Shown here: positions 18,135-24,713 of the stretch, piece by piece | How positions within the stretch are numbered: the first letter of the stretch is position 1 | Layout of the letters: each line of letters opens with the position of its first letter | DNA from: Clostridiales bacterium | Lineage (GTDB): Bacteria; Bacillota; Clostridia; Saccharofermentanales; Saccharofermentanaceae | DNA: 64,000 bases | Assembly (NCBI GenBank): GCA_017545245.1 | Contig: JAFWPB010000022.1 | Location: 1 to 64,000, forward strand | Direction: 5' to 3' | The notes under the pieces: generated by a model | Database searches by the model: none | Told to the model about the DNA's origin: nothing | The model's input: the letters and a program-made list of their open reading frames with translations, nothing else | Position numbers and translations under genes: made by a program

Positions 18135-19248
18135 GTACGATTATCTGGTAGTTGGTGCAGGTCTTTTTGGTTCTGTATTTGCGCATGAGGCCAAGGCGCG
18201 TGGCAAGAAGGTCCTCGTGATCGAGAAGCGTCCGCATATTGCAGGAAACGTCTACTGCGAGGATGTAGAAGGCATCAAGGTCCATACATATGGTGCGCAT
18301 ATTTTCCATACAAACAACGAAGAAGTATGGAACTACCTGAACCAGTTTACGACGTTTAACCGCTTCACGAACAGCCCGGTAGCCAACTATAAAGGTGAGC
18401 TGTACTCGCTTCCTTTCAATATGTATACGTTTAACAAGATGTGGGGTGTCGTTACTCCTGATGAAGCGAAAGCAAAGATTGAGGAGCAGAAAGCCGAGAT
18501 GGCTGGAAAAGAACCATCCAATCTCGAAGAGCAGGCGATCTCCTTGATCGGCCGCGATATTTTCGAGAAACTTGTCAAGGGTTACACCGAAAAGCAGTGG
18601 GGCCGTGACTGTAAGGATCTTCCGGCGTTTATCATCAAGCGCCTTCCGGTCCGTCTGACTTTCGACAACAACTATTTCAATGCACTGTATCAGGGCATTC
18701 CGACACATGGTTATACGAAGATGGTCGAGAATATGCTCGAGGGTATCGAGGTGAAGCTGAACACCAATTACCTCGATGACAAAGAAAAGTGGAATGCAAT
18801 CGCAGATAAAGTGCTTTTCACAGGGCCAATCGATGCATACTATGCATTCTCGCTTGGTTATCTGCAGTATCGTTCCGTGCGATTCGAGACTGAGCTTCTG
18901 GATATGCCGAACTTCCAGGGTAATGCTGCTGTCAACTATACTGACCGCGAGACGCCGTGGACCCGTATCATCGAGCATAAGTGGTTCACATTCGGTAAGG
19001 ATGAAGAGGGAAAAGATCTTCCCAAGACCGTGATCAGCCGTGAGTTCAGTTCGGAATGGCAGCCGGGCGACGAGCCGTATTATCCTGTCAACGATGAGGC
19101 AAACGGTAAGCTCTATGCGCAGTACAAAGCACTGGGTGAGAAAGAAGAGAAAGTGATCTTTGGCGGTCGCCTTGGCGAGTACAAGTATTACGATATGGAT
19201 GCGGTAGTTGCTTCGGCTCTTGACCTCGTGAAGAGAGAACTTGCCTGA
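18124..19248 (+). CDS. glf: UDP-galactopyranose mutase
   Basis: A 374-residue FAD enzyme that interconverts UDP-galactopyranose and UDP-galactofuranose, the donor for Galf-containing glycans. Visible: the FAD dinucleotide fold VVGAGLFGSVFAHEA (about 8-22), HIAGNVYCE, the loop GAHIFHTNNEEVWNYL, YTEKQWGRD with the Trp that stacks on the substrate, and the C-terminal GGRLGEYKYYDMDAVV. Length is exactly that of bacterial Glf. It overlaps the preceding GT2 gene. Galactofuranose is therefore probably a component of this organism's cell surface. Confidence 0.96.
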   Translation: METKYDYLVVGAGLFGSVFAHEAKARGKKVLVIEKRPHIAGNVYCEDVEGIKVHTYGAHIFHTNNEEVWNYLNQFTTFNRFTNSPVANYKGELYSLPFNMYTFNKMWGVVTPDEAKAKIEEQKAEMAGKEPSNLEEQAISLIGRDIFEKLVKGYTEKQWGRDCKDLPAFIIKRLPVRLTFDNNYFNALYQGIPTHGYTKMVENMLEGIEVKLNTNYLDDKEKWNAIADKVLFTGPIDAYYAFSLGYLQYRSVRFETELLDMPNFQGNAAVNYTDRETPWTRIIEHKWFTFGKDEEGKDLPKTVISREFSSEWQPGDEPYYPVNDEANGKLYAQYKALGEKEEKVIFGGRLGEYKYYDMDAVVASALDLVKRELA

Positions 19249-19266
19249 TACAAAATACCGATAGAA

Positions 19267-19275
19267 TGGTATAAT
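19267..19275 (+). promoter_or_regulatory. Extended -10 before the second glycosyltransferase gene
   Basis: TGGTATAAT, a perfect extended -10, 36 bases before the start codon; no convincing -35. Confidence 0.5.
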
Positions 19276-19310
19276 TAAAGGTACACTACATAGCTTAGGA
19301 GAGCGGAAAT

Positions 19311-20027
19311 ATGGATAATCTTTTTATTGTTATGCCGGCCTATAACGAAGAAGCGAACATTGAGAAAGTCGTTAGTGACTGGTACCCGATCCTGGAAGGA
19401 AAGGGCGAAGGTTCAAGAATGGTCGTGGCGGACAGTGGAAGTAGTGACAAGACACATGAGATCCTGGTTTCCCTCCAAGAGAAATTCCCGAAACTCGAGA
19501 TTATGTCCGACTGCTTGAAGCAGCATGGACCGAAGCTCATCGCGATGTATAAATACGCAATCGCAAATGGTGCAGACTGGATCTTCCAGACCGACTCGGA
19601 TGGACAGACCAATCCTGCTGAATTTGATGCTTTCTGGCAGCTTCGTACAAAGCATGATGCGATCCTGGGTAACCGTGTGGTCCGTGGTGATGGTAAGTCT
19701 AGAAAATTCGTCGAGAAGTTCCTGTGCTTCCTGCTTCGTCTCCACTTTGGCGTCAAGGTGCAGGATTCCAATGCTCCGTTCCGTCTCATGAAGAGTTCTT
19801 TGGTGAATAAGTATGTCGGACGTTTCAGAGAAGACTATAACCTTCCGAACGTAATGCTTACGACATTCTTTGCTTACTACAAAGAAAACTACACACTTCA
19901 GGTGATCACATTCAAGCCGCGTCAGGGTGGTAAGAATTCCATCAATATCAAGAAGATCATCAAGATCGGATGGGCAGCGCTTGCCGATTTCCGCGCTTTC
20001 AAGAGAGAAATGAAAGGAAAGAAGTGA
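19311..20027 (+). CDS. Family 2 glycosyltransferase
   Basis: A 238-residue GT-A enzyme with VMPAYNEEANIEKVV at the N-terminus, VADSGSSDKTHE, a DSDG metal motif in FQTDSDGQT (about 100), then VRGDGKSRK and the C-terminal FKPRQGGKNSINIKK block found in polyprenol-phosphate glycosyltransferases. No transmembrane helix. RBS TAGGAGAG. It follows glf by 62 bases with its own -10 element, so it may be both co-transcribed and independently expressed. The acceptor is unknown; a role in the same glycan as the glf-linked transferase is inference from position. Confidence 0.88.
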   Translation: MDNLFIVMPAYNEEANIEKVVSDWYPILEGKGEGSRMVVADSGSSDKTHEILVSLQEKFPKLEIMSDCLKQHGPKLIAMYKYAIANGADWIFQTDSDGQTNPAEFDAFWQLRTKHDAILGNRVVRGDGKSRKFVEKFLCFLLRLHFGVKVQDSNAPFRLMKSSLVNKYVGRFREDYNLPNVMLTTFFAYYKENYTLQVITFKPRQGGKNSINIKKIIKIGWAALADFRAFKREMKGKK

Positions 20028-20068
20028 TCCTTCATCAGGAAAAGCGCGTCATCTAAAATTGACATGAA

Positions 20069-21142
20069 ATGAGACATGACATGGCTGAAAAACAACCAGA
20101 AAAAAGTAATACCAATGAACCAAAAGAAGAAAAACAGGTGATCCTTCCAGATCCGAAGTTCGAGACCATGACCCGCGATGAAGCGATGGAATACTTCGAT
20201 CTTCCGGTCTGGGCAAAGAGGGAAGATCTGGACGACCGTTTCTGGAAACTGGGAAAGACATATCGGGCACAGAAAGATGAGCAGAAGCTTGCCGATCTTT
20301 CTGCTGCGTACAATATTGCAACAGGAAACAGAGACCGTATTATCGAAGAGAAGAAAGAAGAAGAAAACACCAAGCATTACTTTGGTAAAACGAAGAAGCA
20401 GTGGGGAGATTTTTTTCACTATGAGGGATGGAAATTCGTAGTCGCTTTTGCCGTACTGGTTTTCGCCATTGCTTTTGCCAAAGTGTTCATCTTCGCACCA
20501 AGACTTGATATCCGCGTGACAGGCGTTGGACATTTTGATCTGGATGAATCCCGATTGAATAATGTCGTTACTGATTATTCCTCTTTCAAGAATCCGGAAG
20601 TCGATTATGTTGACGTGGTTTCCGATAATGACGAAGGAGAAGAGGTCGACACGCTTGCATTGCAGAGAGAAATGACGCTTTTGGCGGTATATCCGACAGT
20701 TCTGATCCTGGATTCGTATACGGCACCCAGTTACGTTTCCGGTGAGACGCTTCTTCCTTTGGACGATATTTACGATGAAATGAAGCGTACCTGGACAGCG
20801 GAAGAACTGTCCCATATCGAACCGTATATCTATTCGAGAGCGCAGTTTGTCCGGGATTATGGCGATAAGATCCTGGCCGGCGGTGCCGAGCTTCCTGAAG
20901 AGGGCGAGGATGATGAGGCCGAGCATGTATATGGTTTTATCATACGTGACCGGATCGATCAGCTTGCTTTAGGTTTTAAAGTTAAGTGGAAAGAGTCCGA
21001 TTCTTCGATCGTGATCGGAATCAATGCCGGTGGAGAGAAGATCGACAAAGCCAAAGAAATGGAAAAGGCTTTTCTGAAAGATCTGGAAAATATCCGGGCA
21101 CAGTATTTGGAAGAATATCCGTACATTGAAGCGAACGATTAG
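20069..21142 (+). CDS. Membrane-anchored protein with J-domain-like N-terminus, function unknown
   Basis: A 357-residue single-pass protein. Residues ~34-95 (EAMEYFDLP...REDLDDRFWKLGKTYR...LADLSAAYNIATG) read like a J domain, with helix II and the helix IV tail, but the loop has no His-Pro-Asp, so DnaK stimulation is not expected. One membrane helix lies at about 122-143. The remaining ~210 residues should face outside and are acidic (EEGEDDEAEH near 280) with no domain that I recognise. The start is uncertain: no clear ribosome site precedes 20069, and the ATG at 20081 is an alternative. Placed after the glycan genes; a scaffolding role is speculation. Confidence 0.78.
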   Translation: MRHDMAEKQPEKSNTNEPKEEKQVILPDPKFETMTRDEAMEYFDLPVWAKREDLDDRFWKLGKTYRAQKDEQKLADLSAAYNIATGNRDRIIEEKKEEENTKHYFGKTKKQWGDFFHYEGWKFVVAFAVLVFAIAFAKVFIFAPRLDIRVTGVGHFDLDESRLNNVVTDYSSFKNPEVDYVDVVSDNDEGEEVDTLALQREMTLLAVYPTVLILDSYTAPSYVSGETLLPLDDIYDEMKRTWTAEELSHIEPYIYSRAQFVRDYGDKILAGGAELPEEGEDDEAEHVYGFIIRDRIDQLALGFKVKWKESDSSIVIGINAGGEKIDKAKEMEKAFLKDLENIRAQYLEEYPYIEAND

Positions 21143-21156
21143 TCCGCTTCTTTTTT
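21128..21156 (+). terminator. Terminator with the stop codon in its loop
   Basis: GAAGCG (21128-21133) pairs with CGCTTC (21145-21150), followed by six T. The 11-base loop contains the TAG of the preceding gene (21140-21142). Confidence 0.7.
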
Positions 21157-21165
21157 CCTAACAAA

Positions 21166-21882
21166 TCACTCTTTCAGTTGTGCGATCTCGTCTTCGCTGA
21201 GTGCATACATTTCTCCCGGTTTTTGTCCTTCATGAAGACATAGGGAGCCGATGCTTTCGCGATGAAGTGCGATGACACTTCGGCCCTGGGAAGCAAGCAT
21301 GCGCTTGACCTGGTGAGTCTTTCCTTCGGTCAGTATCAGACGGCACTGACCATCGGAGAGGAGGGTGAGCTGGGCAGGCTTGAGTTTTTCCGGTTCGTGG
21401 CCTTTCTCGTGCAAGGTGAATCCTTGCGCAAAAAGCTGTACTTCTTTTTCTGTGAGTGCCGGCCCTTCGTAGGTGACCAGATAGACTTTTTCTTTGTGCC
21501 ATTTCGGACTGGTGAGTTTGTGTGATAGATCACCTTCGTTCGTGATCAGAAGTACACCGGTCGTGTGATAATCAAGTCTTCCGACAGGGGCCAGTTTTTT
21601 CGTTTTCAAATGCTCGGGAAGGAGGTCGCCGACGCAAGGAAGATGATCATCTTTCATGGCAGTGACATACCCATCCGGCTTGTTCAGACAGAAATAAAGG
21701 TAGGAACCGGCGCGGATTGGAGAACCGTCCAGAGTAATAGAATCAAGGTCTTTGTCAAATACGGAAAAACCGGGGTCGGTGATGATCTGTCCATGAAGGC
21801 AGACGCGCCCTGAACGCAAGTATTCCTTGACTTGCGAGCGTGTACCGTAACCTGAATTTGCCAAAATTTTATCAATTCTCAT
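21166..21882 (-). CDS. rsuA: 16S rRNA pseudouridine synthase, RsuA family
   Basis: A 238-residue enzyme that isomerises a uridine of 16S rRNA (U516 in E. coli). Residues 1-60 are the S4 RNA-binding domain (MRIDKILANSGYGTRSQVKEYL at the start), followed by the catalytic domain with LNKPDGYVTAMKD and the active-site block GRLDYHTTGVLLITNEGDL (catalytic Asp, about 101-119), then EGKTHQVKRML near the C-terminus. RluB/RluE/RluF share the fold, but length and motifs favour RsuA. It is convergent with the J-like gene. The upstream gap to the Smr gene (on the other strand) holds a TATAAT on each strand. Confidence 0.92.
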   Translation of the reverse strand: MRIDKILANSGYGTRSQVKEYLRSGRVCLHGQIITDPGFSVFDKDLDSITLDGSPIRAGSYLYFCLNKPDGYVTAMKDDHLPCVGDLLPEHLKTKKLAPVGRLDYHTTGVLLITNEGDLSHKLTSPKWHKEKVYLVTYEGPALTEKEVQLFAQGFTLHEKGHEPEKLKPAQLTLLSDGQCRLILTEGKTHQVKRMLASQGRSVIALHRESIGSLCLHEGQKPGEMYALSEDEIAQLKE

Positions 21883-21976
21883 GTTTGCTATTATAGCAAA
21901 ATGTATACACTTTCAAACATGAAAAATGCGAATAATGTGATATAATAATGTTGTAAGTCTGGATAAGAGGTATATT

Positions 21977-22321
21977 ATGGCCGCTAGTATCATCAATATC
22001 AAAGAAGGTATGCCCAAAGTCGATGTTGCCGTGCGTAAGTTGCGCCTGGAACTGAATACTTTGCGTCGTGTCGGCGTGAATCAGGTCAAGGTGATCCATG
22101 GTTACGGTTCGACAGGCAAGGGCGGTGTGATCAAGTCGGCAACCCATGAGGTCCTGCGTACCATGAAAGATGAAGGACGTATCCGTGCGTTCTGTCCTGG
22201 TGAGCAGTTTGGACCTTTCGAGACTTTAGGCAGATCGATCGTAGAAGCGTGTCCTGCTTTCCGCAATGACCCGGACTGGGCGAAGGGAAATGACGGGATC
22301 ACAGTGGTAGTATTGCGTTGA
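21977..22321 (+). CDS. Smr-domain protein (stand-alone)
   Basis: A 114-residue protein consisting almost only of a small MutS-related domain: LxLHGLR-type opening IKEGMPKVDVAVRKLRLEL, the VIHGYGSTGKGGVIK loop (about 42-56) that marks Smr nucleases, and a C-terminal VVVLR strand. Smr domains nick or cleave DNA/RNA, or act in ribosome rescue. The ATG at 21977 follows AAGAGGT, and TATAAT lies at 21941-21946. The next gene, a uracil-DNA glycosylase, begins 15 bases later, so the two form an operon; that suggests nucleic-acid repair, without proof. Confidence 0.9.
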   Translation: MAASIINIKEGMPKVDVAVRKLRLELNTLRRVGVNQVKVIHGYGSTGKGGVIKSATHEVLRTMKDEGRIRAFCPGEQFGPFETLGRSIVEACPAFRNDPDWAKGNDGITVVVLR

Positions 22322-22336
22322 CCGGCCGGTGCATGT

Positions 22337-22954
22337 ATGAAGATATCCTGGAGTGATTTTGTAGAAGAATGTCGTAACTGTCAGGCGTGTCCTCTTTCGA
22401 AGACGCGTAAGAACGTTGTGATTTACCGCGGAAGCGTTGTCGCTCCGATCATGTTTGTCGGAGAAGGCCCCGGAGCAAACGAGGATGAGCAGGGATTGCC
22501 GTTTGTAGGTCAGGCCGGACAGCTTTTGCAGCTGCTTCTTGATGCCCAGGGATTTCAGATGGAAGATTTTCACATTGCCAATGTCGTGAAGTGCCGTCCT
22601 CCGGAGAACCGTGTCCCGACAGAAGCGGAAGCGAAGAGCTGCAAGGTGCTTCTTGGAAAGCAGATCCTGATCGCCAAGCCGAAGATCATCGTGCTTTTGG
22701 GTAAGACAGCGTATACTTTGTTTACCGGCGATAAGATGGCCAAGATGACAGAGATCCGCGGACATTTCTTTGAGAAGAACGGATACCTGATCCTTCCGAC
22801 ATTCCATCCCGCGTATATACTGAGGAATAACAACGAGCGGATCAAGTTATGGCAGGATATCGCGGCGGTTCGTGCCAAGGCAGAGGAGCTGGGTCTGATG
22901 CAGCCGCTGCCGTCTGTTCCGGATATGCCGACTTCACGTCCGTCCGGAAAATAA
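22337..22954 (+). CDS. Family 4 uracil-DNA glycosylase ([4Fe-4S])
   Basis: A 205-residue iron-sulfur glycosylase that removes uracil from DNA. Cysteines at 13, 16 and then in VVKCRPP and AKSCKVL give the four cluster ligands of the family. Other motifs: VGEGPGANEDEQGLPFVGQAGQLL (active-site loop with GEGPG), and TFHPAYILRNN, the minor-groove reading His-Pro motif. RBS is weak; the ATG at 22337 is 15 bases after the Smr stop. No terminator precedes the tRNA promoter downstream. Confidence 0.93.
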   Translation: MKISWSDFVEECRNCQACPLSKTRKNVVIYRGSVVAPIMFVGEGPGANEDEQGLPFVGQAGQLLQLLLDAQGFQMEDFHIANVVKCRPPENRVPTEAEAKSCKVLLGKQILIAKPKIIVLLGKTAYTLFTGDKMAKMTEIRGHFFEKNGYLILPTFHPAYILRNNNERIKLWQDIAAVRAKAEELGLMQPLPSVPDMPTSRPSGK

Positions 22955-22996
22955 AACTATTCTAGAAATCTTTACTTTACATCCTGCAAAAAAGTA

Positions 22997-23025
22997 TTGC
23001 ACTTGCTGAATTCTTTTGGTATACT
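22997..23025 (+). promoter_or_regulatory. tRNA-Gln promoter
   Basis: TTGCAC (22997-23002), a 17-base spacer and TATACT (23020-23025) preceded by TG, 22 bases before the mature 5' end. Confidence 0.75.
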
Positions 23026-23047
23026 TTCAAACGTTGATTAACAACAT

Positions 23048-23121
23048 TGCCGAATTGTGTAAGGGTAGCACTCCGGTTTCTGGCACCGTCTGTCTGGGTT
23101 CGAATCCTAGTTCGGCAGCCA
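23048..23121 (+). tRNA. tRNA-Gln (anticodon CUG)
   Basis: The 74-nt gene folds as a cloverleaf: acceptor TGCCGAA (23048-23054) with TTCGGCA (23111-23117), D stem GTGT/GCAC, anticodon loop TTCTGGC with CTG at 23080-23082, T arm CTGGG-TTCGAAT-CCTAG, and encoded CCA (23119-23121). The anticodon stem has only four good pairs, since position 27 C faces 43 U. Identity Gln follows from the CTG anticodon and the U1-A72 start typical of tRNA-Gln. It is a single-gene unit with its own promoter and terminator. Confidence 0.95.
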
Positions 23122-23124
23122 CAA

Positions 23125-23160
23125 GGCTGTTTCTCGAAAGAGAAACAGCCTGTTTTTTTG
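23125..23160 (+). terminator. tRNA-Gln terminator
   Basis: Perfect 11-bp stem GGCTGTTTCTC / GAGAAACAGCC with a GAAA tetraloop and a T-rich tail. Confidence 0.95.
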
Positions 23161-23190
23161 TTTCACTTGAAAGGAAATGAAAGAGAAACG

Positions 23191-23219
23191 TTGACAAATG
23201 ATAGTGAGGCGTTTATCAT
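23191..23219 (+). promoter_or_regulatory. Promoter of the DeoR-family gene
   Basis: TTGACA (23191-23196), a 17-base spacer, TATCAT (23214-23219). Near-consensus sigma-A promoter. Confidence 0.75.
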
Positions 23220-23260
23220 ATGACTCGTTCTGTACATATTGAACTGGGATGGGGGAAAAA

Positions 23261-24040
23261 ATGATCAATATCGATAGAAGAAAAAAGATCCTGGAAATAC
23301 TTGAAAAAGAAAACCGCGTAGCCACGACTGATCTTGAGGAAAGACTTGGCGTGACAGGTGCTACTGTACGTTCTGACCTTCGTGATCTGGAAAGAGAAGG
23401 GGCGATCGTCCGCTTCCATGGTGGTGCTTCGATCTCTGATTCGGTCAAGCAGTCTTCTACTCCTGAAAACTATATGCGCCGCAGTGTGATGAGCGTGGCG
23501 GAAAAGACGGCGATCGGCCGTGAAGCCAGTAAGTATGTGCGCGAGGGCGAGACGATCTTTATCGATGCCAGTTCGACGACTTTTCATATGATTCCGTTTA
23601 TCAGTAAACTGGAGAATCTGACGATCGTGACAAATGGTATCCATACTGCAATGGAGATCCAGAGATACAGTAATTTCCGTACCGTACTGGTGGGCGGTGT
23701 ATTGCGTCCGCATTCCGGTGCGATCGAAGGTCTTCTTTGCGAAGAAATGCTGAGAAGGATCAGCGGCGACAGTTATTTTGTTTCAGGTAACGGATTCTCG
23801 CTGACTTCCGGATTGACAGGTCATAACTTCTATGAGCTGGAACTGAAAAAGCGGTTTGCCGAGAAGTGTAAGAGAAGGATCGCATTGGTTGACTCTACGA
23901 AACTGAATGCTGATTCTACGTCTTCCTTTATTCCAGCGGATAAGATCGATGTCTTGATCACGGATTCCGGTATTTCGGAAGAGCAGGCACAGGAGATCCG
24001 CGACTTCGGGATCGAACTGGTGATCGCGCCTTTGGATTAA
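23261..24040 (+). CDS. DeoR-family transcriptional regulator
   Basis: A 260-residue regulator. The N-terminal winged helix (INIDRRKKILEILEKENRVATTDLEERLGVTGATVRSD, read in parts) is the DeoR HTH, with TVRSDLRDLEREGAIVRFHGGA as recognition helix and wing. The C-terminal part is the DeoRC sugar-phosphate sensor domain (about 75-235), with EGETIFIDASSTTFHMI and ALVDSTKLN. Family members usually repress sugar-use operons and are released by a sugar phosphate. No sugar operon is adjacent, so its target is unknown. I prefer the ATG at 23261 because GGGGGA lies 4-9 bases upstream; the ATG at 23249 is within that site. Confidence 0.92.
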   Translation: MINIDRRKKILEILEKENRVATTDLEERLGVTGATVRSDLRDLEREGAIVRFHGGASISDSVKQSSTPENYMRRSVMSVAEKTAIGREASKYVREGETIFIDASSTTFHMIPFISKLENLTIVTNGIHTAMEIQRYSNFRTVLVGGVLRPHSGAIEGLLCEEMLRRISGDSYFVSGNGFSLTSGLTGHNFYELELKKRFAEKCKRRIALVDSTKLNADSTSSFIPADKIDVLITDSGISEEQAQEIRDFGIELVIAPLD

Positions 24041-24085
24041 GATCAGGAGGAAGTGCTTTTTCCAAAGAATCTGATTTTAAAAAGT

Positions 24086-24150
24086 ATAATGCCGTGACCA
24101 GCGGATGTGATTTCATCTCATTCATGTAATAGCTGGATTCACGGCATTAT
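24086..24150. terminator. Long inverted repeat between convergent regulator genes
   Basis: ATAATGCCGTGA (24086-24097) pairs perfectly with TCACGGCATTAT (24139-24150); an inner CAGC/GCTG pair extends it. On the minus strand the stem is followed by a T-run, so it best terminates the XRE gene; on the plus strand the tail is only ATTGTTTG. Confidence 0.6.
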
Positions 24151-24194
24151 TGTTTGCATAGCATTTTCTGATTGTCCTTCTCTTTCTCCTAATG

Positions 24195-24470
24195 TCATAT
24201 CTCCTTATTAGTCACAGATAATGATGGACGTCTATCGACCATAGAATGCTTTTTTTCGAGCGCGACCAATTCCCAGTAATCTTCTGACGGGATACCTAAA
24301 GTCTCCAGTATCCTGCATACTGTTTTGACGGTCGGATTTCCTTCTCCTCGCTCGATCCGACTGTAAGTGGAAAGATTCATATCTGCTTTGTATGCGATTT
24401 CAATCTGGGATAATTCTCGTGCTCTGCGAAGTGCCTTCAATACTCTCCCCATACACACGATATCGTCCAC
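24195..24470 (-). CDS. XRE-family helix-turn-helix protein
   Basis: A 91-residue Cro/CI-type regulator: MGRVLKALRRARELSQIEIAYKADMNLSTYSRIERGEGNPTVKTVCRIL (read in parts) is a full HTH_3 domain, followed by ~25 residues ending in a basic tail. The start is a GTG at 24470, because AAAGGAGGTGA stands just before it; the frame is open further up through the ribosome site itself, so an earlier ATG is unlikely. TATACT on its strand (24511-24516) may be the -10. Solitary, no partner toxin gene. Target unknown. Confidence 0.85.
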   Translation of the reverse strand: MDDIVCMGRVLKALRRARELSQIEIAYKADMNLSTYSRIERGEGNPTVKTVCRILETLGIPSEDYWELVALEKKHSMVDRRPSLSVTNKEI

Positions 24471-24713
24471 GGATTCACCTCCTTTCATAAAAGATGCATC
24501 AGTCAAGAAAAGTATATAACGGGAAAGCACCTAACTAAAGATTATTTAACTTTATGACGTGGAAAAAGCACTGTCTGACCGAACATAGTGTACAGATTAT
24601 AATTTCTCTGCATATTCTCAGGATTATTACGGAAACACGCGAAAGTTTGGAAAAGTTGTCGTATAATAGGTAAGATAGACTTAATATGTTCAAAATTGAA
24701 AGGTGTCGATACT

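Noticed and set aside
23012-23040. Cluster of further tRNA genes near tRNA-Gln
   Set aside because: No second cloverleaf is found; the terminator follows directly.
24195-24470. Toxin-antitoxin or prophage module
   Set aside because: The XRE gene has no partner ORF and no integrase, phage or toxin gene is found nearby.
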